Below, in pieces: positions 27,706 to 35,765 of a stretch of 64,000 bases of DNA. Source of the DNA: Phycisphaerae bacterium (lineage in GTDB: Bacteria > Planctomycetota > Phycisphaerae > Phycisphaerales > UBA1924); contig BQMO01000003.1 of assembly GCA_022180725.1 (NCBI GenBank), positions 62,001 to 126,000 on the forward strand. The letters are read 5' to 3'. Numbering within the stretch: the stretch's first letter is position 1; every line of letters begins with the position of its first letter. The notes under the pieces were generated by a model. That model searched no databases, was not told the origin of the DNA, and worked only from the letters and a program-made list of their open reading frames with translations. The translations under genes and the position numbers were made by a program.

Positions 27706-27975
27706 TCAACCGATCATCCGCATCCACGCCGCGCGGGCACCGGGGCGCAGCGTGTTGGTGTAATCGCGCCATTGCGACGGGTTCGGTACCTTCGGCACGT
27801 ACAGGCGATCCAAGCGAGGAAACCCCGCGCCGTTGGACTCGAACACCGAGCGTTTCCGACGGAGCGTAACGATCCACGCCCCGCCGGGGCCGTGCCCGCG
27901 GCGTTCGTGCTCCATGGTGCCGCCCGCATCCTCGACAAGCGCGCGGAGTTTCTCGTACACCCGCCGCCGGGGCAT
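27706..27975 (-). CDS. Small conserved-looking protein after the thioredoxin gene
   Basis: An 89-aa basic protein whose ATG lies 2 nt after the TGA of the thioredoxin-like gene, so it is almost certainly co-translated. It begins PRRRVYEKLRALVEDAGG, a likely helix. It continues with a Gly-rich turn (GHGPGGAWIVTLRRK) and a beta segment with FESNGAGFPRLDRLY, and ends with a Trp-containing helix (SQWRDYTNTL). No signal peptide, cysteine or membrane helix is present, so it is probably cytosolic although its partner gene encodes an exported protein. I do not recognise the family. Confidence 0.6.
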   Translation of the reverse strand: MPRRRVYEKLRALVEDAGGTMEHERRGHGPGGAWIVTLRRKRSVFESNGAGFPRLDRLYVPKVPNPSQWRDYTNTLRPGARAAWMRMIG

Positions 27976-27977
27976 GG

Positions 27978-29069
27978 TCACTTGCCCTCGGGTGCGGCCT
28001 TCTTGCGGGCCTCGGCCTCGGACTGCTCCAGCCAGTTCTTCAGGGGCTCCTTGATGCGGTCCTCGGCGAGCTCGACGGCCTTGCCGGCGGAGGCCTTGCC
28101 CTGCTCGAAGTCGCCCAGCGTGTAGTACACCTGCGCCATCACCACGTGCCGCGTGAACTCCTCGGGCGAAAGGTCGAAGTTGGCCTTGGCCGCCTTCAGC
28201 AGCAGGGCCTTGTCGAAGTCCGCCGGGCGCGTGTCCGGGTCCATGAACGCGCCGAGTACGCCCATGATCGTCATCGTGTCCTTCGCCGCGACGGATTCGT
28301 CCACCAGCGTGTTCCCCAGCGCCGACGCCGCCGCGTAGTGCTTCCCTTCCATCATCCCCATGAACCGCCCGACCTTCTGGCTCTTGGCGAGGATGGGGTA
28401 GTCGCGCTCGGCCTTCTTCCACGCCTCGTCGCCGGCGTTCAGCCCGTCCTTGTACTTCTCCGCCGCGTCCGTGTAGGCCTTCGCCGCCGCCTCCAGTTTC
28501 TTCGGACCTTCCGTCACGCTCCACGAGCCTTTCACGACCTCGTCGAGCACCATGTCCAGTTCCATCGGGTGCCCGATCCACGCGATCGTGCCCGTGCCGT
28601 CGACGACGAACGACGACGGGATGCCGTTCTGCCCGGCGGCCTGCATCCACGTGGTGTCCATCTGCTTGGCGGCCCCGTCGTACGCCACGGTGTACGCCAT
28701 GCCGTCGCCTCGATCCTGCACGAACTTCGTGACCTTCGCGAGCGTCTCCTCGTTGATCGCCTGGTCTTCCCAGATGTTCACCCCGCAGATCGTGACGCCC
28801 TTGTCCTTGTACTGCGTCTGAAGGGACGAAAGGTGGGGCATGCTCATGACGCACGGCCCGCACCACGTCGCCCAGAACTCGACCACGTACACCTTGCCCT
28901 TCTCGAACCCGGTGATCGGTGATCCTTTCAGAAACTTTTCGACCTTGAAAGCCGGGGCCGCGCTGCCGGCCTTCAGCGACGCGGCGGGCTGGGCCGTTTC
29001 CTGGGCCAGGGTGGGGGCGGCGGCGCACGCGATCACCATCGACGCGACAAGCATGGAACGCAGGGACAT
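27978..29069 (-). CDS. Exported thioredoxin-like (TlpA/ResA-type) protein
   Basis: 363-aa redox protein with a Sec signal peptide (cleavage near residue 23, ...PTLAQ). A thioredoxin-fold domain covers about 35-190, with active site WCGPC at 69-73 and the cis-Pro loop GIPSSFVVDG. The remaining ~170 residues are helical with TPR-like spacing (for example YYTLGDFEQGKASAGKAVEL), probably for partner binding. Likely role: disulfide or thiol exchange outside the cytoplasm. GGAG lies about 8 nt before the ATG. A divergent 177-nt spacer separates it from the phosphoesterase gene. Confidence 0.9.
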   Translation of the reverse strand: MSLRSMLVASMVIACAAAPTLAQETAQPAASLKAGSAAPAFKVEKFLKGSPITGFEKGKVYVVEFWATWCGPCVMSMPHLSSLQTQYKDKGVTICGVNIWEDQAINEETLAKVTKFVQDRGDGMAYTVAYDGAAKQMDTTWMQAAGQNGIPSSFVVDGTGTIAWIGHPMELDMVLDEVVKGSWSVTEGPKKLEAAAKAYTDAAEKYKDGLNAGDEAWKKAERDYPILAKSQKVGRFMGMMEGKHYAAASALGNTLVDESVAAKDTMTIMGVLGAFMDPDTRPADFDKALLLKAAKANFDLSPEEFTRHVVMAQVYYTLGDFEQGKASAGKAVELAEDRIKEPLKNWLEQSEAEARKKAAPEGK

Positions 29070-29246
29070 GGAGGCTCCGGGGCAGGGGTGAAAGGGCAGT
29101 CGGCCTCGGCCGAATCAACCCGAATGTGGGGGATCGTACCCCGACAAAGCAGGGAACGCCCAAGTCACGAACCCGGCGCCATCGCCGCGGAGCCGGGTCG
29201 CACCTAACATCACCCCCTGCACCCCGACCCCATACGCCACTCACCC

Positions 29247-30059
29247 ATGCCCACCGCCGTCATCAGTGATGTTCACGCCAACGCCGCGGCCTTGAAGACG
29301 GTCCTCGCCGACATCGAAGCGCGCGGCGTCAAGCGCATCATCTGCCTGGGCGACACCGTGGGCTACGGCCCGGACCCGCTGGAATGCGTCGACCTCGTCC
29401 GCGCCAAGTGCGACTGGGCGCTGATGGGCAACCACGACTACGGCGTGCTCTACGAGCCGACGAACTTCAACCCCGGCGCCGAGTCCGCCGCCTTCTGGAC
29501 CCGCGAGCAGTTCGACCAGGAGCCCGACGCCACGCTGCGTGCCCAACGGTACGACTTCCTCAATCGCCTGCGCGTTCGCGTGGTCGAGCGCATCGGTCCG
29601 CAGGGCGCCGAGCCGCTCTCGACCGCCAACGAGCAATCGGGCATCCCGCTCCTCGCGGTGCACGGCTCGCCCCGCCGCCCCATCAACGAGTACATCTTCC
29701 CCGACGACGCGGTGAACTCGCCGGATAAACTCGAGAGCATCTTCGACCGCGTGCCCCGCGTCTGCTTCGTGGGGCACACGCACGTGCCCGGCGTGTTCAC
29801 CGACGAGCCGGACTTCTACCCTCCCGGCGAACTGGGCGAGAAGGGGTACACCTTCACCGAGGGCGAAAAGGCCGTCGTCAATGTCGGCAGCGTCGGCCAG
29901 CCCCGCGACTTCGACCCCCGCGCCAGTTACGTGATCATCCATCCCGATCGCGTCGAGTTCGTCCGCCTCGCGTACGACGTCGAGGCGACGGCGAAAAAGA
30001 TCAAGGCCATCACCGCCCTCCCCGATTGGCTCGCCGAACGCCTGTACGAAGGCCGCTAG
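29247..30059 (+). CDS. Metallophosphoesterase (calcineurin-like, YfcE/ApaH-related)
   Basis: A 270-aa cytosolic phosphoesterase with all core metal-ligand motifs. These are D-x-H in AVISDVHANAAAL, GDxxGYGPDP in CLGDTVGYGPDPLEC, GNHD in LMGNHDYGV, the GSPRRP loop after AVHG, and the G-H-T-H in FVGHTHVPG. Proteins with the DTVGYGPDP signature form a bacterial family of small dinuclear-metal phosphodiesterases or phosphatases. The physiological substrate is not known. The gene is followed after 49 nt by yidC on the same strand. Confidence 0.92.
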   Translation: MPTAVISDVHANAAALKTVLADIEARGVKRIICLGDTVGYGPDPLECVDLVRAKCDWALMGNHDYGVLYEPTNFNPGAESAAFWTREQFDQEPDATLRAQRYDFLNRLRVRVVERIGPQGAEPLSTANEQSGIPLLAVHGSPRRPINEYIFPDDAVNSPDKLESIFDRVPRVCFVGHTHVPGVFTDEPDFYPPGELGEKGYTFTEGEKAVVNVGSVGQPRDFDPRASYVIIHPDRVEFVRLAYDVEATAKKIKAITALPDWLAERLYEGR

Positions 30060-30108
30060 CCCCTCTCTCGCACGCGGCCTTCCGGGCCGTTCGCCGACCT
30101 GGATCATC

Positions 30109-32349
30109 ATGCCGAAGGAACCCAGCCGAGCCTTGCGTGTCACCGTCCCTCTCCTGGTGCTCCTCGTGGGCGTGGCGGTGGCGTACATGGTCTGGCGCGG
30201 GACGATCCGCAAACCCGGGATCACCCCACCCACGCCAGTCGCCACCACTCAATCGCCCGCGGCGCCGCCCGAGACCCCCGCGGCCACGCCGACCGCGGCG
30301 ACTCCGACCACTCCGCCCGGCCCCTCGACGCTCGCGGGCGCGTTCCGGGCGGCCCCGGGGAGCGCCGAGGGCTGGGCCGACCTCGGCTCGCTCGACCCCG
30401 CCAGCGGCTATCGCATGCGGGTCGCATTCACCCGAACCGGCGCAGGCCTGGGCGAGGTCGCCCTGACCGGGCACTACACAACCATCCTCAACGATGCGAA
30501 TGTGGTCGTCCAGCGGGAGACCATGGCCTCGTGGATGGACGGCGAGGGCAACACGATCACCCGCGGCATGGCCCCGCTCGCCGTCCTGGCCGTCGAGATC
30601 ACCCCGGTGGGCGGCTCGGCCCAGATGGTGAACCTCGGCACCGGCGGGGCCGCGAGCGCGTGGTCCCCTGTCCCGGGAAGGCCGGGCGAGTTCCACGCCA
30701 CGATTCAGGACGAGCAGGGCGCCCCGGTGCTCCGCGTGGAAAGGGCCTGGACGCTGGCGCCGGGTGTTCATTCACTGAACCTCAGCCAGCGCCTCGTGAA
30801 CCTCACCGGCGTGGCGATGACCGTGCGGCTGTTCCAGATGGGGCCGATCGACCTCCAGGCCGACGTGGGGGGCTACGGCGGGGATAAGCGCCGCCTGCGT
30901 TTCGGGTACCTCCTCTCCCCCAAGGTCGATCCCGCCCGCAGCGTGGTCGTCTCGGACGAGTTCCTGATGGACCGGGCCGGGGCGCTGGGCAAGCGCAACG
31001 ACCACGGGGGATACGACGAACAGACATTCTGGCCCAATGACACGAGCCGGGCCGAAAACTTTGAACTGGCCTGGGTCGGCATGACCAACCGCTACTACGG
31101 GGCCGCGGTGTATCCGCGCGTGGACGCGTCTTCGTCCCGCCCCGACAAGCGTCTGACGTGGGTGCAGGGCGTCAGCCGGATCGTGCTCGACGCCGGCGCG
31201 GGGAACGAACATCTGGGCGTGCGGCTGGAGAGCACGCCCGTGTCGCTAGCGCCGGGGGCGACCGCGTCCATGGACGCGAGCCTTTACGTCGGCCCGCTGG
31301 CGCGGAAGGACATCAAGGCCGAGCCGAGCACGCGCCTCATGGGCCTGGCCGGTCTGGTGGTGTACAACTTCGGCGGGCCGTGCGGGTTCTGCACCTTCTC
31401 TTCGGTCACGAGTTTGCTCCTCTGGCTGCTGCACCTGCTGCACGATTCGGTCTTCCTTGACTGGTCGCTGGCGATCATCTTCCTGGTCGTGATCGTGCGG
31501 ACCTGTCTGCACCCGGTCACGCGGTGGTCGCAGATCCGCATGGCGGTGTTCGGCAAGCAGATGTCGAGCCTGGCCCCCAAGCAGAAGGAAATCCAGGACA
31601 AGTTCCGGGGGGATGCCAAGAAGATCCAGGAAGAAACCCAGAAACTCTGGCGTGAAGAGGGCATCAGCCCCGCCGGGTTCCTCGGGTGCCTGCCCGCGTT
31701 CCTCCAGACGCCCGTGTGGATCGCGCTGTACGCGACGCTCTACTTCGCCGTCGAACTCCGGCACGAGGGCGCGTTCTACGGGCTGTTCCAGGCCATCCAG
31801 CCGTCGGCCAGCCCCTTCTGGCGCTTCCTGGGCGATCTCTCCGAGTCCGATCGCTTCATCTACTTCGGCAAGGTCCTTGTGACTCTTCCCCTGCTGGGGC
31901 CGATCGATTCGATCAACCTGCTCCCGCTCCTGCTGGGCGTGGTGTTCTTCATCCAGCAGAAGTACCTCACCCCGCCGACCTCGGCGACGCTCACCCCCGA
32001 GCAGGAGATGCAGCAGAAGATGATGAAGTGGATGACGGTGGTGATGTTCCCGCTCTTCATGTACAACGCGCCCAGCGGGCTGTCGCTCTACTTCGTCACC
32101 AACTCCACCCTCGCCATCTTCGAGAGCAAGTGGATCCGCGCCCACATGGACAAGCACGGCATGCTGGACATGGACAAGATGAAGGCGCTCCGCAACGCGA
32201 AGCGCGCCGCGGGCGTCGGCACCGGCATGTGGGACCGCAAGGACAAGGCCCCGCCCAAGCCCGAAGGCTTCTTCGCCCGCCTCCAGCGCCTTGCTGAGGA
32301 GAAGCAGAAACAATCGCAACGCGACGCGCGCTCGAAGCGCCGCCCGTAA
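30109..32349 (+). CDS. yidC: Membrane protein insertase YidC
   Basis: Inserts inner-membrane proteins with or without SecYEG. It has 746 aa, longer than the ~550 of E. coli. The N-terminal helix (about 9-27) is followed by a Pro/Ala/Thr-rich linker (about 38-70) and a beta-sandwich periplasmic P1 domain (about 70-415). The conserved five-helix core (about 425-690) includes the groove Arg in LAIIFLVVIVRTCLHP, a cytoplasmic hairpin (KEIQDKFRGDAKK) and the GFLGCLPAFLQTPVWIALY helix. The Lys/Arg-rich tail (RLAEEKQKQSQ...) would bind ribosomes. mnmE lies 9 nt downstream, a common neighbour of yidC. Confidence 0.95.
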   Translation: MPKEPSRALRVTVPLLVLLVGVAVAYMVWRGTIRKPGITPPTPVATTQSPAAPPETPAATPTAATPTTPPGPSTLAGAFRAAPGSAEGWADLGSLDPASGYRMRVAFTRTGAGLGEVALTGHYTTILNDANVVVQRETMASWMDGEGNTITRGMAPLAVLAVEITPVGGSAQMVNLGTGGAASAWSPVPGRPGEFHATIQDEQGAPVLRVERAWTLAPGVHSLNLSQRLVNLTGVAMTVRLFQMGPIDLQADVGGYGGDKRRLRFGYLLSPKVDPARSVVVSDEFLMDRAGALGKRNDHGGYDEQTFWPNDTSRAENFELAWVGMTNRYYGAAVYPRVDASSSRPDKRLTWVQGVSRIVLDAGAGNEHLGVRLESTPVSLAPGATASMDASLYVGPLARKDIKAEPSTRLMGLAGLVVYNFGGPCGFCTFSSVTSLLLWLLHLLHDSVFLDWSLAIIFLVVIVRTCLHPVTRWSQIRMAVFGKQMSSLAPKQKEIQDKFRGDAKKIQEETQKLWREEGISPAGFLGCLPAFLQTPVWIALYATLYFAVELRHEGAFYGLFQAIQPSASPFWRFLGDLSESDRFIYFGKVLVTLPLLGPIDSINLLPLLLGVVFFIQQKYLTPPTSATLTPEQEMQQKMMKWMTVVMFPLFMYNAPSGLSLYFVTNSTLAIFESKWIRAHMDKHGMLDMDKMKALRNAKRAAGVGTGMWDRKDKAPPKPEGFFARLQRLAEEKQKQSQRDARSKRRP

Positions 32350-32358
32350 CATGCGGGC

Positions 32359-33714
32359 ATGGCCTCCGCCATGATCGCCGGCGACACCATCGTGGCGTGC
32401 TCCAGCCCCCCGGGCGCCTCCCGCCGCGCCCTCGTCCGGCTCTCCGGGCCGGCCGTGCCGGCCCTGGCCGACACGCTGCTCCTTGGCTGCCCGCCCGTTC
32501 GCGGGTGCGGCCCGGCCCGAGTGTGCCTCGACGGCGATGGCCCCACGCTCCCCGTGCTGGTCGCGCGGTATCCGTCACCCGCCTCGTACACGGGCGAGGA
32601 CGTGCTCGAGATCGTGCTCCCCGGCAACCCCACGCTGGTCGAGCGCGTGGTGGGGCGGCTGGCGCGGCACCCGGGCGTGCGCCGGGCCGAGCCGGGCGAG
32701 TTCAGCGCGCGGGCGTACCTGCACGGCCGGCTCACGCTGACCCAGGCCGAGGGTGTCGCCGCCACGATCGCCGCCACCAGCACGGAACAACTGGCCGCGG
32801 CCCGGGCCTTGCTCGAGGGCCGCGCGGGGCAGGACTATCAGGCCTGGGCGGATGAACTCTCGGCGCTGCTCGCCCTGGTCGAGGCGGGGATCGACTTCAC
32901 CGATCAGGAAGACGTGCGGGCGATCGAACCGGGCACCCTTCGTCGCCGGGCGCGCGCGGTGCGCGACGCGGTCATCGCGCACCTCGGCGTGGCGCACGGG
33001 CAGGCGGTCGAGTCCGCCGAACCGCGCGTCGTGCTGGCGGGCCGCCCCAACGCCGGAAAGAGCACGCTCTTCAACGCCCTGCTGGGCCGGGTCCGGGCCG
33101 TGGAGTCGCCCCGCGCGGGCACCACCCGCGACGTGCTCGAAGAGCCGCTCGACCTCTCGGGCGATGCCCCGGGGGCGGGCGTTGTGACGCTCGCCGACGC
33201 GGCGGGGCTGGACGCCGCGGAGACCACCGCCTCGGGCCGCGGCGCGCAGGCCGCCGCCCGGGCCGCCCTGGCGCAGGCCGACGTCGTGCTCTGGTGCGAT
33301 CCTGCGGGGCGCTTCGACCCCGCGGACTGTCCGCCGACGCGCGGCGTCGTCCTCCGCGTGCGCACGTTCGCCGATCAGGGCGGCCCGGCCCGTGATGCAA
33401 CCCTGGCCGTGTGCGCCATCGACGGGTGGAACCTCGACCATCTTCGTCGTGCCATCGCCTCGGCCTTGCACGGCTCGACGCGGGCGCCGCTGGCCGAACT
33501 GCTCCCCCGTCATCGTGCCGCCATGAAGGCGTGCGTCCTGGCGTTGGACACCGTGCTTGGTCAGGTGCCCGAGCATGCCGACGGCCTTGATCACGCGGAG
33601 GAGATCGCGCACGCGCTGCGATCCGCTCTTGACGCCGCCGGCGAACTCGTCGGGCGCATCGACCCCGACGACGTTCTCGGCAAGGTCTTCGCGTCGTTCT
33701 GCATCGGCAAGTAA
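32359..33714 (+). CDS. mnmE: tRNA modification GTPase MnmE
   Basis: Works with MnmG to make the 5-aminomethyl or carboxymethylaminomethyl group on wobble U34 of tRNA. Its 451 aa fit the family. The formyl-tetrahydrofolate-binding N domain (about 1-120) and helical domain flank a G domain. The G domain has G1 GRPNAGKST, including the K+-binding Asn, G2 AGTTRDV and G3 DAAG. The expected G4 NKxD is not found; the aligned stretch reads [10 protein letters not shown]. The essential C-terminal CIGK is intact. The degenerate G4 is discussed as a finding. Confidence 0.94.
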   Translation: MASAMIAGDTIVACSSPPGASRRALVRLSGPAVPALADTLLLGCPPVRGCGPARVCLDGDGPTLPVLVARYPSPASYTGEDVLEIVLPGNPTLVERVVGRLARHPGVRRAEPGEFSARAYLHGRLTLTQAEGVAATIAATSTEQLAAARALLEGRAGQDYQAWADELSALLALVEAGIDFTDQEDVRAIEPGTLRRRARAVRDAVIAHLGVAHGQAVESAEPRVVLAGRPNAGKSTLFNALLGRVRAVESPRAGTTRDVLEEPLDLSGDAPGAGVVTLADAAGLDAAETTASGRGAQAAARAALAQADVVLWCDPAGRFDPADCPPTRGVVLRVRTFADQGGPARDATLAVCAIDGWNLDHLRRAIASALHGSTRAPLAELLPRHRAAMKACVLALDTVLGQVPEHADGLDHAEEIAHALRSALDAAGELVGRIDPDDVLGKVFASFCIGK

Positions 33715-33719
33715 CGCGT

Positions 33720-34145
33720 TCAGGCGACCGCGGCGTTCAGGAACGGGTCCAGCAACCGGTCCGCGAACGCCTGCACCGCCGTTGCCGTCGACTCGGCGTC
33801 ATCCCCCCAGCACGACGCCAGGGGCGGGTCGGCGTCCAGGTCCATCTGCACCACGTATACCCCGTCCACCGCGAGCACGCTGGGAAGCCGAGCGGCCAGG
33901 TAGGCCGCGGCGGCGCTATGCCGCGGCGCTCCCAGGCTGATCGTCGCATGCCGCCGAAGGTCCGAGTGATTCATGTACCACAGGTCAGAGCAGACAATCA
34001 CGCTCGTTGCGGGTGCGTCCACCCCGAGCGACTCCAACAGCCTCCCCCGGAGGAAGTACGCCAGCGGGCGATGGTGAACTTCGGCCTCCAGGTGCGCCCC
34101 GGTGACGATCAGGATCGTGGATGGGTCCAGCGGTTCGGGGAGCAT
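33720..34145 (-). CDS. Protein of unknown function
   Basis: A 141-aa acidic, soluble-looking protein without a signal peptide or known motif. It contains STILIVTGAHLEAEVHHRP near the N-terminus, then VIVCSDLWYMNHSDLRRHATISLG, an alanine-rich helix, and YVVQMDLDADPPLASCWGDD towards the end. The alternation of strands and helices suggests an alpha/beta fold. Start and strand are supported by the absence of a better overlapping reading frame. It faces mnmE tail to tail (5 nt) and is divergent from clpS. I do not recognise the family. Confidence 0.6.
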   Translation of the reverse strand: MLPEPLDPSTILIVTGAHLEAEVHHRPLAYFLRGRLLESLGVDAPATSVIVCSDLWYMNHSDLRRHATISLGAPRHSAAAAYLAARLPSVLAVDGVYVVQMDLDADPPLASCWGDDAESTATAVQAFADRLLDPFLNAAVA

Positions 34146-34234
34146 GCGGGCCTACTTCACACAAGTTGACAGGAACGAAAGACGAACTCTGTGCATCGGG
34201 CAAAGTGCACTCGGAGCGCCAAAGATGACGGGTC

Positions 34235-34555
34235 ATGAACGATCACACGCCCGAAACGCCAGCCTCCCCCTCGGCCCCGGCCTCGGCCACGGCCGTGCGC
34301 CCTCAGCCCCCTCGCCTGGACCAACTCCCCCCGTTCAAGGTTCTGCTCCACAACGACGACGTGAACGACCGCGTTTGGGTTGTCGATGCCCTCGTCGCCC
34401 ACACGCCCGTGGGCAAGGCCCGGGCCGTCGAGGTCATGCTCGAGGCCGACCGCACCGGACTGGGCCTGATTCTGGTTACAAACAAAGAGGCCGCCGAGTT
34501 CTACGCCGAGCAACTCCGCAGCAAGCGCCTCACCGTGACCATCGAACCGGCCTGA
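34235..34555 (+). CDS. clpS: ClpS-like Clp protease adaptor
   Basis: Adaptor that would deliver N-degron substrates to ClpA/ClpC (106 aa). A disordered Pro/Ala-rich arm of about 32 residues precedes the core, which starts with PPFKVLLHNDDVNDRVWVV. The N-D-D that contacts the substrate alpha-amino group is present. The His that normally completes that pocket (H66 in E. coli, in MLAVHYQGKA) aligns with Asp in MLEADRTGLG. The helix after EAAEFYAEQL is also about eight residues shorter than in E. coli. Degron binding may therefore differ. Confidence 0.85.
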   Translation: MNDHTPETPASPSAPASATAVRPQPPRLDQLPPFKVLLHNDDVNDRVWVVDALVAHTPVGKARAVEVMLEADRTGLGLILVTNKEAAEFYAEQLRSKRLTVTIEPA

Positions 34556-34560
34556 GCGCC

Positions 34561-34603
34561 AAAAAGGCGCGAGGCCCGTCGACCAGGCCCCGCGCCCCCC
34601 TTT
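34561..34603. terminator. Terminator hairpin between convergent genes
   Basis: GGCGCG-A-GGCC and GGCC-C-CGCGCC pair with one mismatch around a 9-nt loop (34566-34596). On the left the A-run AAAAA gives a U-tract for transcripts on the minus strand, that is the beta-barrel gene ending at 34628. On the right CCCCTTTCT gives a weaker one for clpS. It is probably bidirectional. Confidence 0.75.
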
Positions 34604-34627
34604 CTGCCGCCCCATGCGATCCGCGTG

Positions 34628-35623
34628 TTACCACGTGATCTCGAAGTCGGCCGTCACGCGGTCCCGCATGATGTCGGCGTCGTGATCCGTCAGCCCGATC
34701 TCATACACCGCGCCGACGGACATGTGCGGGCTGAGTTTCCAGCGGGCGCCGATGCCCGCCCAGACCACCGACGACCCGGCCACGTCGGACGAGCCGAAGT
34801 TGGCGTAGTCCAGCCCACCCACGTCCAGCCCCAGGCGTTCGCCATCGGTCATGTAGTGCACGCCGTGCAGTTCGACCACCGGCGCCAACCCGGGGACCGT
34901 TTCCGGCGCGATCTCAAAGTCCGCGTGCAGGTCCCACATGAAGACCTGGTTCCCGTCGTCGTCGTCGAAGGGAATACGGTAGGTCAGGGCGCCGATCAGG
35001 TGGAAGCGGTCCCACCCCTTGGCAAAGGAGATGAACGGGCTGACCTCGCTGGTGCCCCACTGGGCGACCTTGTCCTCGCCCGAGTCGAGGATGATGCGCA
35101 CCCCCGCCGCGGCGACCATGTCTTGTTCGGCATCGGCGTAGAAGGTGTACTTGAGGCCCGCGCCGATCTCGTTCCAGCCGTTATCCTCGGGCAGCACGCC
35201 GGCGTTGAGCCACGAGTATCCGTCCTTGATGGCGATGAAGCCCAGACGCTCCGTGAGGGCGACGCGCACCTGCACCGCCGCCACGTTCACCTCGCCCCCG
35301 CCCAGCGTCGAGCCGTCGGCGAAGGTGTGGTGGAGGTACAGGAATCGGACCCCCGTGTTGTTGAAGGGCGTCTCGAAGAAGATGGGTTGCCCAACGGGGT
35401 TGTAGAAATGTTCGTACCCGCGCAACCCCGAGAGGAATCCGTCCCAGCCGATGGTTTCATCCTCGTGCCAGCGCTTCGGGCTGAGCAGGAACGTGGCCTT
35501 GGGGCTGAGGGTGTCGCCCTTGGGGACGGGGGCCTTTGTGTCGGCCTCCTGGGCCATGGCGACGCTCGTCGCCATCCCGACGGCGAGCAGCAGTGCGGTG
35601 CGGATCGTTCGAGGTGCGTTCAT
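34628..35623 (-). CDS. Predicted outer-membrane beta-barrel protein
   Basis: 331 aa with a clear Sec signal (MNAPRTIRTALLLAVGMATSVAMAQ). The mature chain is rich in alternating aromatic/polar strands (VGQPIFFETPF, LYLHHTF, GLKYTFYADAEQ, HGVHYMTDGERLG, WAGIGARWKL) and ends in FEITW. An aromatic last residue is typical of proteins assembled by the BAM complex. It may be a channel or a conserved barrel of unknown role. AGGAG lies 7 nt before the ATG at 35623, which rules out the longer open frame. A good sigma70-like promoter lies upstream. It follows the nos region on the same strand; any link is unproven. Confidence 0.75.
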   Translation of the reverse strand: MNAPRTIRTALLLAVGMATSVAMAQEADTKAPVPKGDTLSPKATFLLSPKRWHEDETIGWDGFLSGLRGYEHFYNPVGQPIFFETPFNNTGVRFLYLHHTFADGSTLGGGEVNVAAVQVRVALTERLGFIAIKDGYSWLNAGVLPEDNGWNEIGAGLKYTFYADAEQDMVAAAGVRIILDSGEDKVAQWGTSEVSPFISFAKGWDRFHLIGALTYRIPFDDDDGNQVFMWDLHADFEIAPETVPGLAPVVELHGVHYMTDGERLGLDVGGLDYANFGSSDVAGSSVVWAGIGARWKLSPHMSVGAVYEIGLTDHDADIMRDRVTADFEITW

Positions 35624-35671
35624 GACGAGTCTCCTGAGAGGGAATCGGTGATGAAGAACACTATCTAGAGA

Positions 35672-35700
35672 AGTATATCCATAACAATAGAAATAGACAA
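35672..35700 (-). promoter_or_regulatory. Sigma70-like promoter of the beta-barrel gene
   Basis: On the minus strand TTGTCT (35695-35700) and TATACT (35672-35677) are separated by 17 nt, inside a notably AT-rich island (about 35650-35700) in otherwise GC-rich DNA. It lies about 50 nt upstream of the ATG at 35623. Confidence 0.6.
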
Positions 35701-35765
35701 ACGCCGCCCTCGCCGGCGCGGCGGTGGGCAAGAGATAATCAGGTGAGACGTGGAAAAGGAGGGGG

